A stretch of DNA of 37,881 nt, taken from contig JAAUSQ010000012.1 of assembly GCA_012033195.1 (NCBI GenBank), positions 1-37,881 on the forward strand, read 5' to 3'. Positions 18,344-28,561 of this stretch are shown piece by piece. Each line of letters begins with the position of its first letter. Within the stretch, counting starts at the first letter, position 1. The notes under the pieces were generated by a model. The model did no database searches. It worked only from the letters and a program-made list of their open reading frames with translations, and had not been told where the DNA came from. This DNA comes from Chloroflexaceae bacterium. GTDB taxonomy: Bacteria > Chloroflexota > Chloroflexia > Chloroflexales > Chloroflexaceae. The position numbers and the translations under genes were made by a program.

Positions 18344-19501
18344 CTACCGCCGCACCAGCCTCTGCCGGGTTACGTCCTGCGTCTGGCGCAACACCTGATC
18401 GTAGACCGCCACCGTTTCGCGGGCCATCTTCTGCCACGAGAACTGCTGTACACGGGCCGTCCCGCGTTGGCGCAATGTGGCGGCGGCATTGCTATCGGTC
18501 AAAACGCTGTGCAGGTTCGCCGCCAATCCGTCGATATCGTCCGGCTGCGAAAGCAGCGCCGCATCGCCCACCACTTCGGGAATTGCGCCGCCGCGTGTTG
18601 CCACCACGGGCGTACCGTGCAGCATTGCTTCGAGTGGCGGCCAGCCAAAGCCCTCGTAGGCCGAAGGGAACACAAACACATCAGCGAGCGCCATCAGCGC
18701 CAGCATATCGTCGCGTGGCACATACCCCGGCAGGTACACCCGCTGCCCTAGGCCAAGCGCACGCACGGTGTCGCGCACAATGTCTGTCGCCGAAGCCATC
18801 GCTCCCCGCTAATATCAGCTTGACATCGGGCACAGCGGCGGCAATCTGCTTAAAGGCCTGCACCAGCGGCACCAGATTTTTGCGGTGTGTGATGGTGCCC
18901 ACAACAGCACAAACCGCTCGCCGGTCTGGTAGGTGTGCCGCAGCGCTGTCTGCTGTGCGGTATCGGGTGGGCTGTCGTGGTCGTTGCGGTCGATGCCGTG
19001 ATGCACCACCGCGATCCGTTCCCGCTCAATCCCGAACAGCCTAACTAGATCATCGGCGGTGTGCTGCGAAATCGAGATCAAACGGCTCGCCCGCTGGAGT
19101 GCATGCCGCAGCGCTGCCCGAAACACAAGCCGTGCTGTGGGTTTGTAGTGGTCGGGAAAGTGAATCGGCGACAGGTCGTGAATAGTCACAACGAGCGGGC
19201 GGTGGGTGTGCAGCGGCATCGGCACCAGCGCATGCACCAGGTCGGTCTGTTGCCCGATCCAGAAGGGCGAAGGCAGGTTCGCCAGCCAGAGCAACTCGTT
19301 CAGGCGGCGCGGCCCGCCCACGTGCTGATAGTGCAGGTTGCTGGCGGGTGCCACGTCGGGTGTGGCGGTACGGGTTGCCAGCGCCGCGAAGTCAATATCG
19401 GGCGCGACGATGGGCACATGTTCCAGTACCCGATTGATATAGATCCCAATGCCGGTGGGCTTGCGGCGGTCAAGTCGATCTGCAAACAGCGAAATATGCA
19501 T
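18344..19501 (-). pseudogene. Glycosyltransferase family 4, broken by two frame breaks (about 18900 and about 18820)
   Basis: Three consecutive frames together give one GT4: MHISLFADRLDRRKPTGIGIYINRVLEH...ERFVLL / VGTITHRKNLVPLVQAFKQIAAAVPDVKLILAGSDGFG / TDIVRDTVRALGLGQRVYLPGYVPRDDMLALMALADVFVFPSAYEGFGWPPLEAM. Confidence 0.85.
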
Positions 19502-19534
19502 AACGTTCTCTTCTTTCTGTTGAACGATGGCCTG

Positions 19535-20698
19535 CTACAGCGCCCCGACTGCCGCGCCGTGCAGTTCGGGCACTAGCTCCAGGACGCGCCGCAGTTTGGC
19601 CTCCCAGCTATGCTGTGCTGCCACCTCGACACGTCGCGCAATTGCTGCTGCGTCGGTATCGGTCAGGGCCGCTTCGATCTGGGCAATAAATGCGGCAGGG
19701 GTCGGTGCAATCCGCACCACATCAAAAGCGGTGATATGTGGCACGGGCACCGCTACAACGGGCTTGCCTGCCGCCAGATATTCGTATATCTTGAGCGGCG
19801 ACAGTCCCCGCACATAGTCGGTCAGGCGGTAGGGCAGCATGGCAACATCGTACTGTGCGACATAGGGCGGTAACTCGTGCAGCGCCTTCTTGCCAATCAG
19901 CCTGACATTTGGCTCGTGCGTGAGCCATTCCAGATCGGGTGTTGGTGTCTGCGGCCCGATCAAGACTAGGCTCCAGTCGGGCCGGGTGCGGGCAATGGTA
20001 CGCAGCAGATCGTAGTCAATCCGGTGGTTATCGAGCGCACCGTGAAAACCGATGATCGGCTTGGGGATGCCCTGGAGTTCGGCGGGCACGGGCAGCGTGC
20101 CACTTCGCGCCTGCCCGAATAGTTCCACGTCGGCGGCGTTGCCCACCAGATAACAGCGCGGGTTGTGGGCCTGCTTCTCTTCGTAGAGCAACCGCGACGT
20201 GCAGAGCACCACATCGGCCTGCTGCGTCATCTGGGCATCAAGCTGTCTCACCTGCTCGCCGCGTGCGGCATAAAACGGCAGTTGGGGGTAGCGGTCAACA
20301 CAGTCATAAATCACAAACTCCCCGGCCAGATCGTGCAGATAGTTGGCAACAAAGGGCGAGTACGACCAGATCATGGGGCGCTCAAAGCCCAGCCTGCGGG
20401 CCGCAATGCGTGTGCCAAGCAGCGTCAGCGCATCATATACCTGCGGCAACCGATTCCGCACGATGCGATTGGGGGCGGGCAGCGGCAGATGCAGCACCCA
20501 TAGCTGTGCTTCGGGTTGCTCAAGCAATCCGTTGCTGCCCTTGCCGCGCACCAGAGCACGCACCGCACTAAGCGCAGGCGGATTGACATAAAGTATACGA
20601 AAAGCTCCCGTACGCGCCAGCCGCAGCATCATATGCTGGCGATTTGTCCACAGTGGCGCGTCCCAAGTGGCATCAGGAAAACAGATAATATCAGTCAT
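19535..20698 (-). CDS. Glycosyltransferase (GT4-like)
   Basis: MTDIICFPDATWDAPLWTNRQHMMLRLAR; VIYDCVDRYPQLPFY; DVAMLPYRLTDYVRGLSPLKIYEYLAAGKPVVAVPVP. Confidence 0.85.
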   Translation of the reverse strand: MTDIICFPDATWDAPLWTNRQHMMLRLARTGAFRILYVNPPALSAVRALVRGKGSNGLLEQPEAQLWVLHLPLPAPNRIVRNRLPQVYDALTLLGTRIAARRLGFERPMIWSYSPFVANYLHDLAGEFVIYDCVDRYPQLPFYAARGEQVRQLDAQMTQQADVVLCTSRLLYEEKQAHNPRCYLVGNAADVELFGQARSGTLPVPAELQGIPKPIIGFHGALDNHRIDYDLLRTIARTRPDWSLVLIGPQTPTPDLEWLTHEPNVRLIGKKALHELPPYVAQYDVAMLPYRLTDYVRGLSPLKIYEYLAAGKPVVAVPVPHITAFDVVRIAPTPAAFIAQIEAALTDTDAAAIARRVEVAAQHSWEAKLRRVLELVPELHGAAVGAL

Positions 20699-21567
20699 TG
20701 GCTCCTCGCAACACGCTTGTTTAGGATGGGCGGCTGTGGGCGCGGCAGTGCATTCTGCTGATCCCACACCAGCGCATGGGCACGAAAGGAGGCACAGGCA
20801 CTATGCAGCGCCGCTAGCAGCCCCGGTGTGCCGTCGCGGAAGCCCGCCTTCCCCACATATAGCCGCGCAAACTGCCAGAACGGGAAGGCCAGCAGATGAT
20901 ACCAGCGCACCTGTCGCCGCGTCAGCAACTTGTCGGCTTCGGCCTGCGAATACTGGAAGCTCTTCCGCATCCGTTCGTTATAGTTTTCATCGTTCAGGTG
21001 CCACATCTGGTGCTGCAACTGCCCCATGCGATCGGGGGTTGTCTGGATAATGCATTCTTCGTGGACGGCATGCTCAAACTGATGCATACCCCGCCGCGCC
21101 AGTTGCGGCTTGTTCCAGGTTTGCCAGCCACCGCCACGCATAGGCCGATGCAAAAAGAAGTTCAGCCGCCGATACCGATACGCATCACGGGCCGGGTTGC
21201 AGATAGCCTGCTGGATCTCCATGATCAGGTCGGGCGGTACACGTTCGTCCATATCCATGTGCAGCAGCCAGTCGGCAGTCGCGGCGGCAATGCCACGGTT
21301 GCGCTGCCCTGCGAAGCCGTACGTCGGATGTAGTGCCTGCTCAATCACGCGCACCTTCGCGCCAGCCGCACGCGCCAGCGCCTGCGTGCCATCGGTCGAG
21401 GTATCATCAACGATAATAATCTCATCCACCCACGGCAGCAGGTGCGCCAGAAACGATGGCATCTCACGCTCTTCGTTCTTGCTGATGACCACCACGCCGA
21501 TAGTAGGCCGATAGGTACGCTCTACTACGGTGGATGTTGAGATAGGAGGTGTCTGTATTCTTGTCAT
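20695..21567 (-). CDS. Glycosyltransferase family 2 (WaaE/KdtX-like)
   Basis: IGVVVISKNEEREMPSFLAHLLPWVDEIIIVDDTSTDGTQALARAAGAKV; QRNRGIAAATADWLLHMDMDERV. Confidence 0.9.
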   Translation of the reverse strand: MTRIQTPPISTSTVVERTYRPTIGVVVISKNEEREMPSFLAHLLPWVDEIIIVDDTSTDGTQALARAAGAKVRVIEQALHPTYGFAGQRNRGIAAATADWLLHMDMDERVPPDLIMEIQQAICNPARDAYRYRRLNFFLHRPMRGGGWQTWNKPQLARRGMHQFEHAVHEECIIQTTPDRMGQLQHQMWHLNDENYNERMRKSFQYSQAEADKLLTRRQVRWYHLLAFPFWQFARLYVGKAGFRDGTPGLLAALHSACASFRAHALVWDQQNALPRPQPPILNKRVARSQ

Positions 21568-21639
21568 CGTCGCTCGCCCTTCTTCAAACTACTGCCTCAC
21601 CCCACGTGTAGCAACAGGGTACGGGTGCGAGGAACCCGG

Positions 21640-22979
21640 TTAACTTCGCAAACTATTGAAGCGCATACGTGCCGATGTAAACGCCTTCCATAGCGTGCTG
21701 CTCCACTGCGTAATATCCGCTTGATTGATCAGGATCAGGGCAGCGATAGAAACACGTTCTTTGCGTGCCACATACAGCACCGTCAGCAGTGCCACAAACG
21801 TTGCCCCGATGGATGACACCACCGCCGCGCCATTAATACCATAGACCGGAATAATCATCAGATTAAGTGTTGTGGTGATGATGAGTCCCGCACTGCTGAT
21901 GCCAATCAGTTGCAGTTGTCTGCGCTGCACCAGCAGATAATCGTTCAGAATATGGCTCAGGCCGCCGCTCACCATACCGGGCAGCAGCAGCAGCAGCGGC
22001 ACCACCGCCGGCAAGTATTCCGGCCCATACAGCAGCGGAATGAGCCATTGAGCACAAACCCCCATTGCACCGACTGACACCACCATTAACACGACCGTGC
22101 CGCGTGCCACCATTGCGGTCTGCTCAAGCGATTGTTTGCTTTCCGACGAACTTGCGAGCATGGGCAGCAGCACAAACGAAATAGCAATCGGAAAGTGCCA
22201 GGTAAGCTGTCCGGTGTTCACGCTCATCGAGTAGTAGCCAACATCGGCCTCGGTGAGAAAGTAGGTGATAATCAGCAGGTCGAGCCGATAGCTGAGCTTT
22301 TGCAGGCTCGAAAATATCTGGAAGCCCACCCCATACGAGAGCAGCGCCTTTGCGGTATCAAGGTGAAAACGCGGCAGCAGCGTGCGGACACCGTCCTGGA
22401 TCAGCGTGGGCACATACACAATCGTTGGCACCAGCGAACTGAATGCTAGCCCTACCAGCGCCACGTCGAGCGTTAGCACATCCAAGAACATGGCGACCAG
22501 CAGAATGATGACATAGCTCACTGTACGCGAGGTATAGCCAATATTCAGCAGCGTTATTTTGTGCTGCCCGCGTAGATACCCCTCAAAACATTCGGTGAAC
22601 AGGGTGATACATGGAAAGCACAGCGCCGCCACCAGTGCGGCGACCAACCCTGCACCAGTGTGCTGCTGTCTTCTACAAACAGCACCAACCCGGTTACCAG
22701 GATCGTCGCCAGAATGCCCGCGCCCGTGTAGAGCGTGAGCGCTGTACCGAGAAGCTTGCGCTTGTCAAGCTGGCTTTTGCTGACATAATACACCAGCGCA
22801 TTGCCCATTCCCAGTGCCGTTAGTGCGGCGGCAAGTTCGGCACTGGCCCGCAGCGAGGCATACACGCCTTTGCCTTCGGGCTGCAAACCACGCGCAACCA
22901 GAATAGATGCAATAAGTATAAACACTAGCGCACTCGAACGCGCCATCAGGGTGGTTGCAACATTTCGGAAAAATTTCAT
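21640..22979 (-). pseudogene. Polysaccharide flippase (Wzx/MOP superfamily), split by a frame break near 22644
   Basis: N-terminal frame MKFFRNVATTLMARSSALVFILIASILVARGLQPEGKGVYA...SSTLVQG; C-terminal frame LVAALVAALCFPCITLFTECFEGYLRGQHKITLLNIGYTSRTVSYVI... Multiple TM segments. Confidence 0.85.
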
Positions 22980-23021
22980 AATTGGTAAGGACTAACTCCT
23001 GAACCTGCACAGTACCAGTTG

Positions 23022-24203
23022 CTATGCAGTGCGCTGTGCAAGGTCGCGGTAAATCGCCGCGAGCCGTTCGCCCTGCACCCGCGCATCGAACTCGGCCTCG
23101 ATATGGCGGCGGGCCGCTTCTGCCATGGCCTGCCACTGCTGCGGGTTGCTGATCAAGTGGCACAGCCTGGCAATCAGTCCATCCACATCGCGCTCATCGG
23201 CCAGCAACCCCGTCACACCATCGAGCACCACGCCGGGAATATCACAGTGGCGTGTGCTGACGACGGGCATGCCCGTTGCCGCCATTTCAATGATCGTCAC
23301 CGGCGCACCACCCTCGCAGTCGCCGTTGCTTGCCAGCACACTCGGCGCGAGGAAGATATGATGCTGATAGGCTTCTTCAAACAGCCGCGCATAGGGCTGA
23401 TAGCCAAGCAACCGCACCTTTGCGTGCAGATCGTGCTTTGCAATCGTGGCGAGGATCTTCTGCTTCTCGGCCAGACTGCGCGGCTCGTTTTTGGCATCCC
23501 CAATGACTGTAATCTCGAGCGGCACACTGTGCTGCAAGCGCCCCAGTGCTTCCAGGGCATACGGAATGCCCTTTTTCTCGTGGAACGTTCCCGTTAGCAA
23601 AACCCGCAGCGGCTCACCCGGCTGCCAGCAGCGCGGCTGAAAGGCTATCGCATCCACGGCAATGCCCAGATGATGTACCAGTATCTTCTCTGCGGGGCAG
23701 CCAAGCTGTGCAATCGAGCCAGCCATATATGACCCCTCGCACAACACCCGGTCTATCTGCCGGAACATGTCGCGGTAGCGCTCGCGCCAGCGTGGTTGCA
23801 CAGTCGGCAAATAGTTGATATCAAGGCCGTAGAATGTTACAACGTGCTTGAGCCTGGCCCGCCGCGCTGCGCCAAGGTTGTTCCAGCCGCCCGGTCCAAA
23901 ATGAGAATGCAAGACGCGTGCCCCACAGCGCTGTGCCTGTTCCACCAGATAGCCGAGGTAGGGCCGCACCTTCGATTTACGCACCCACCGATCCCACGTC
24001 TGCTGCCAGGGGGAGGCCTGCTCCAGCGCATGGATATTGGGCACCGCAAACTGATCGAGGTTGCGGAGATACTGACAGACAATGTGATTTTCAATATCGA
24101 TGGGAGCGTACTTGACTTGATGGTAGATAAAGGTCTGTGTGCGTTCGAGCCATGCGTCCAGTTCATGTACAACGGTCAGCTTTTCAGTTGTTGCGTTTAT
24201 CAT
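23022..24203 (-). CDS. Glycosyltransferase family 4 (colanic-acid WcaL-like)
   Basis: LDAWLERTQTFIYHQVKYAP; HSHFGPGGWNN; LLTGTFHEKKGIPYALEAL; FLAPSVLASNGDCEGGAPVTIIEMAATGMPVVSTRHCDIPGVV. Confidence 0.9.
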   Translation of the reverse strand: MINATTEKLTVVHELDAWLERTQTFIYHQVKYAPIDIENHIVCQYLRNLDQFAVPNIHALEQASPWQQTWDRWVRKSKVRPYLGYLVEQAQRCGARVLHSHFGPGGWNNLGAARRARLKHVVTFYGLDINYLPTVQPRWRERYRDMFRQIDRVLCEGSYMAGSIAQLGCPAEKILVHHLGIAVDAIAFQPRCWQPGEPLRVLLTGTFHEKKGIPYALEALGRLQHSVPLEITVIGDAKNEPRSLAEKQKILATIAKHDLHAKVRLLGYQPYARLFEEAYQHHIFLAPSVLASNGDCEGGAPVTIIEMAATGMPVVSTRHCDIPGVVLDGVTGLLADERDVDGLIARLCHLISNPQQWQAMAEAARRHIEAEFDARVQGERLAAIYRDLAQRTA

Positions 24204-24214
24204 AGCTGTTCGGT

Positions 24215-25057
24215 TTACAGGCTTTCTACTTGTTTCTGGAATACTGCACTGGGTCCATCCGTCGCAATGGTCTGATACTGCCAGGGGTCGCCGAGCATAG
24301 CGGCTCCATAGGTGAGTGCATCGGCATACATTCCTCCAACAAAATGAATAAAGCACGGCTTGGCAAAGAGCGCACGCAATGCCAGCATATCGGTCAGGCG
24401 GGCTATCGAGCGCAACGCAGGCGTATTCAGCAGCACCTTGTTGGGGCGGTGCCAGCCAAACGGGAACGGCTTGGCCCGCACATACTGGGTGTTGTAGCGC
24501 TCGTGCAGCAGGTGGTGCATCCCGCGTTGCTGAATGGCATGGGCAAAGGCCGACTGCTCGGAGCAGTGTTCCTGTGCGGTGGTAAAGAGCTGATCAAACA
24601 GCGCCCGAATGGGGCCATCGCTGGCGGTCTTCCAGGCAAACACACCGCTATTCAGCACGTGCCGCACATTGCTCACAGCGGCGGCATCCAGGCCGAGTGC
24701 AGTGCGGTAGGAGTGCTGCGCCTTGCGTGCATCGGACGCGACCGCACACATTGCCACCTTGCCCGCCGGAATGTGCAGCAGATCGTCAAGCGGGGTTAGC
24801 GGGTGCGGCAGAATATCAAAGTCCATACACACAATCATCTCGTAGTCGTGCGACAACGATGCCGGTATACATAGCTTTTGCCACGCCGGAAGCTGTCGCC
24901 CCTCGCGCTGCCGGTCGGTAAAAATCAGCAGGTCGCCCCCAAGCCGCTCGGCCAGGTGTTCGAGGTAGGGCCGCGTGACCGACAGATGCCGGTGCGTGTG
25001 CGTGGCCCGGTGCGGTGTATCGGCAATGGCAAAAACAACAAGCGCTACAGATTTCAT
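24215..25057 (-). CDS. GT-A-fold glycosyltransferase-like protein
   Basis: DYEMIVCMDFDILPHPLTPLDDLL with a DxD-like motif; VLNSGVFAWK; position among glycosyltransferases. Confidence 0.6.
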   Translation of the reverse strand: MKSVALVVFAIADTPHRATHTHRHLSVTRPYLEHLAERLGGDLLIFTDRQREGRQLPAWQKLCIPASLSHDYEMIVCMDFDILPHPLTPLDDLLHIPAGKVAMCAVASDARKAQHSYRTALGLDAAAVSNVRHVLNSGVFAWKTASDGPIRALFDQLFTTAQEHCSEQSAFAHAIQQRGMHHLLHERYNTQYVRAKPFPFGWHRPNKVLLNTPALRSIARLTDMLALRALFAKPCFIHFVGGMYADALTYGAAMLGDPWQYQTIATDGPSAVFQKQVESL

Positions 25058-25124
25058 ATATACACTCCTCAGGCAATGGGCAGGCGAGCACCCCGCCTGC
25101 GTGCACTCCTCTCCGTGCGATTGA

Positions 25125-25931
25125 CTACGCCCGCGCTACTTTCCGGGCTATCAAATATTTCACATCCGACAGGCTATCTTGCGGTGGGCGCATCCGCATA
25201 TGCATCGCCGTGCGATTGAGCCAGTAAAAGAGTGAACCAGTATTTTCGATATAAGGCTGGAAGCGTCGGAAAACCTGCCGCTCAAACAGAAACGATTGGC
25301 GGACGTAGCCCACCACACCGAAGCCCCGTTCTGCCAAGATGCGCTCGAAGGTGTCCCGCGAGCGCCGTACAATATACTCGTTCTGGTGCAGCGTTTCGGT
25401 GGGGAAGACATCCGACAGCACCAGAAACCCGCCGAGGTTGAGCGCGTTGTACATATTGACAATCGCTTGCTCAAGGTTGGCCTCTGCTGGCAGCAGGAAG
25501 ATCGCCTCCATCACAAAGGCAAAGTCATAGCTGCGCTGCCACGGCTGTTGCGCGTCTTTCAAGTCGGAAAACATTGTGTCAACACGCGGATTGTCGGCAT
25601 ACTCCTGCTGCGCCGCCTCCAACGCCTTCCGCGAGAAGTCGGCAACAGTGATATGGTCAACACCTCGTTTGAGAAAGTACGGCACATAGCGCCCGGTGCC
25701 GCCGGCTGCATCAAGCACTACCTTGTGCTGCAAGGTTGTTCCCGTAGCCTTGATGACCCGGTCAAGGGCATCACATTTGGTGCGGTAAAACTGCCGATTG
25801 CCGTTATCGGTATGGACAAACGTTCCGGCGGCCTTCATCCCACTGTGCTGGGTATAGCGCTGATCCCATCCTTCTCTGGTTGTATAGGCTGCGGCTTTTG
25901 ATGTGTTTTTGTCCTGCGATGTAGTGGTCAT
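25125..25931 (-). CDS. Class I SAM-dependent methyltransferase
   Basis: VVLDAAGGTGRYVPYFLKRGVDHITVADFSRKALEAA; NALNLGGFLVLSDVFP. Confidence 0.88.
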   Translation of the reverse strand: MTTTSQDKNTSKAAAYTTREGWDQRYTQHSGMKAAGTFVHTDNGNRQFYRTKCDALDRVIKATGTTLQHKVVLDAAGGTGRYVPYFLKRGVDHITVADFSRKALEAAQQEYADNPRVDTMFSDLKDAQQPWQRSYDFAFVMEAIFLLPAEANLEQAIVNMYNALNLGGFLVLSDVFPTETLHQNEYIVRRSRDTFERILAERGFGVVGYVRQSFLFERQVFRRFQPYIENTGSLFYWLNRTAMHMRMRPPQDSLSDVKYLIARKVARA

Positions 25932-26026
25932 GGATAAAGCTCCTTTACGAGTGCGTATGACAATGTATCGTACAGGTTGCGGTACAGGCACGCCATACAA
26001 TCGGCAGCCGCACCAGCACCGGTGCA

Positions 26027-27268
26027 TTACCACAGCATCGGCATATTGATGCACTGCTGCACCGCCTGATCAGCATTGTGGCAATGGTGCACCGGCCAGG
26101 CTACCGGGTGAATATGCGTTTTGAACCACAGTCCGGGCTGTACGCCGTGGTTGTGCAACGCCCAGTCGGTCTGGTGTTTCTGTTCGGGCGCTACCAGCAC
26201 GGGATAACGCAGAAAAACTGGCTCCGATTCGGGAATGACAAGCGGCTGTCGATACCCCTGCGTGTTGCACCACTGATGCCAGCGGGCCGCATTGGTGCGC
26301 CGTTGCTGGTTGTAGGCGTCCAGTTTGCGCAACTGGTTCAGGCCAAGGGCAGCAATCGGGGCGGGCATACGGCGGTTGTAGTCTACAGGACGGGTGCCCT
26401 GCTGCTCTTCCAGCGGCATATTGTGCAGCCGTCCGGCCCCATAGCGTGCTACCGCGACCTCGCGCAGCCACCAGCGCTGCGGGTGTTTGCTCTCGTAGTA
26501 GTGCAGCAGCACATTCTGAAGCTGTCGCTCGATCCAATCTGCGGTCGGGTAGGGCGTTTGCGCGTAATGCTCACGAATACCTGCCGCAATGGTGTCATCA
26601 TTAGTTACCACCACACCACCCATAATGGTGGTAAACACTTTTGATACCTCGCTGGAATAAAAGCCAATATCGCCATCATTGCCTACCCGCCGCCCCTGGT
26701 AGGTTGCGCCAGTTGCCTGAGCGCAGTCCTCAATCACCTTGAGATCATAGCGGCGGGCCAAGTCGAGCGTCGCCGCATAATCGCGTGCAACCAACCCATA
26801 CAGATGATGCAGCAGGATGGCGCGGGTGCGCGGCGTGATACGCTGCTCAAGCTGGTTCATATCCAGGCCGTAGGTATCAAGCTCAATATCGGCATACACC
26901 GTGCTGATGCCCGCATAATGAAACGCGTTCGGCACCAGCACACAGGTATAGCCCGGAATAATTACTTCGTCGCCTGCCCGCAGCCCAAGTGCGGCAAGGC
27001 TGGCGCTGAGTGCCACCCGCCCCCCCATAAAAGCGAAGGCATACTTTGAGCCATTCCAGCGGGCAAACGCCTGCTCGAAGCGGGTAACGGTTGCATCGTC
27101 GTGCCACTGTTCGCGCTTGTACAGCCACGCCCGCGCAAGCGCTACATCGTCCTGGTCGAGCGTCTGGGCATTCAGCGCGGGCGGTAGCACCGATTCGCCG
27201 CGTGCCTTCTTCCAGGCCGCCTTCGCAACACTGCGGCTGATTCGATTGGTCAGGTGGAAGGTGTTCAT
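26027..27268 (-). CDS. DegT/DnrJ/EryC1/StrS-like aminotransferase
   Basis: AFMGGRVALSASLAALGLRAGDEVIIPGYTCVLVPNAF; VIEDCAQATGATYQGRRVGNDGDIGFYSSEVSKVFTTIMGGVVV. Confidence 0.88.
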   Translation of the reverse strand: MNTFHLTNRISRSVAKAAWKKARGESVLPPALNAQTLDQDDVALARAWLYKREQWHDDATVTRFEQAFARWNGSKYAFAFMGGRVALSASLAALGLRAGDEVIIPGYTCVLVPNAFHYAGISTVYADIELDTYGLDMNQLEQRITPRTRAILLHHLYGLVARDYAATLDLARRYDLKVIEDCAQATGATYQGRRVGNDGDIGFYSSEVSKVFTTIMGGVVVTNDDTIAAGIREHYAQTPYPTADWIERQLQNVLLHYYESKHPQRWWLREVAVARYGAGRLHNMPLEEQQGTRPVDYNRRMPAPIAALGLNQLRKLDAYNQQRRTNAARWHQWCNTQGYRQPLVIPESEPVFLRYPVLVAPEQKHQTDWALHNHGVQPGLWFKTHIHPVAWPVHHCHNADQAVQQCINMPMLW

Positions 27269-28551
27269 GGTGCTGCTGCTCTGGTTGTTACAAGTGCGTG
27301 CTGCTGCTCCACGGCAAGCGGTGCAATGGACGGCGTCTCTGCAAATTCGGGGAGCCAGTATGCATCCATCGCAACAAAGCGCCCTGTGCGATACGACTCG
27401 ACACCTGCCAGACATGTCGCCACTGTCTTTGCCGAGTCGGTCACGGTGCAGAGCGGGCGCGTACGGGTTCGTATCGCTTCAACAAAGTTGTTGAGCGATG
27501 CCACCACTGCAAAGCCGTGCTCGTAGAGGCGCAGCGGGTAGTTACTGATGGCGTAGTCGGGCAGTTCTTTGTAGCGTCGTCCCAGTTGCTCAAATAGATG
27601 GCCGAACGCCAGCGCTTGCAGGCCGCGTAGCATATAGCTGGCGCGGTGCTTGAGGCTGTGGTTGCCGTTCAGGTTGTGTTCCAGAAAGGCACGCTGCATG
27701 TTGCGCTCGCCGCTGATTGTCTGAAATGGGTCGGGCCGGATAAAGACACGGTGGCGGTTGTCTCTGGTAAAGAGCAGATTGTTCTCGATACTCTTTTCGG
27801 TGCCATACACACGCACCGCGTGATCCTGCGGGCGACCGGCCCCGAATGCGGTAATGACCTTCCCGATAATGCCCGAACGGAAGCGCAGCAGGATCACATT
27901 GCAATCTGACTCAGGATAGTCGGGGAAAGCGATATGGTTCGCCATCCCCGCCACTTCTACCACCTCGTCATCCAGGAGCCAGCGCAGCAAGTCCACAAAG
28001 TGACAGCCAGAGTAGACCAGCGGCGTCGCATTATCTTCGAAGCGCCAGGTATCATACGCATTGGCGCGGGTCGTCAGGTTGTGTACATAATAGCCCTCGA
28101 TGTACGATATTTTGCCGAGTTCGCCGCGCCGGATGATGCGCTTCATCTCCTGATGGATCGGCAAGAAGCGCATCTGATGTTGTACCGCCGCGACACAGTC
28201 GGGGGCCTGCTGTTCGGCGTGCAGAATAGTCTGGCACCCTTCCAGCGCGTCGGTCAGTGGCTTTTCGCTGATAACGTGCTTGCCCGCTGCCAGACTACGC
28301 GCCATATATTCGGCGTGGGTGCGGTCGGGCGAACACACCGAGACGATATCAATACCGGAATTGAGGAACGCATCAAAGTCATCGGTGATAAACAGCGTAG
28401 GCGACAGGTTTCTAGCCCGTGTGCGCCCACCCGGTCGTGGGTCGTACACCGCCGTCACACGGCACCCATCCAGCAGATGAAAGGCCCGGTACTGTGCCAG
28501 CGCTGCCCCACCGAAGCCAACGAAGCCAACCTTCAGTTCTGTGTGGTTCAT
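27265..28551 (-). CDS. Gfo/Idh/MocA family oxidoreductase
   Basis: LKVGFVGFGGAALAQYRAFHLLDGCRVTAVYDPRP; SVCSPDRTHAEYMARSLAAGKHVISEKPLTDAL. Confidence 0.92.
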   Translation of the reverse strand: MNHTELKVGFVGFGGAALAQYRAFHLLDGCRVTAVYDPRPGGRTRARNLSPTLFITDDFDAFLNSGIDIVSVCSPDRTHAEYMARSLAAGKHVISEKPLTDALEGCQTILHAEQQAPDCVAAVQHQMRFLPIHQEMKRIIRRGELGKISYIEGYYVHNLTTRANAYDTWRFEDNATPLVYSGCHFVDLLRWLLDDEVVEVAGMANHIAFPDYPESDCNVILLRFRSGIIGKVITAFGAGRPQDHAVRVYGTEKSIENNLLFTRDNRHRVFIRPDPFQTISGERNMQRAFLEHNLNGNHSLKHRASYMLRGLQALAFGHLFEQLGRRYKELPDYAISNYPLRLYEHGFAVVASLNNFVEAIRTRTRPLCTVTDSAKTVATCLAGVESYRTGRFVAMDAYWLPEFAETPSIAPLAVEQQHALVTTRAAAP

Positions 28552-28561
28552 ACGTTCTTCC

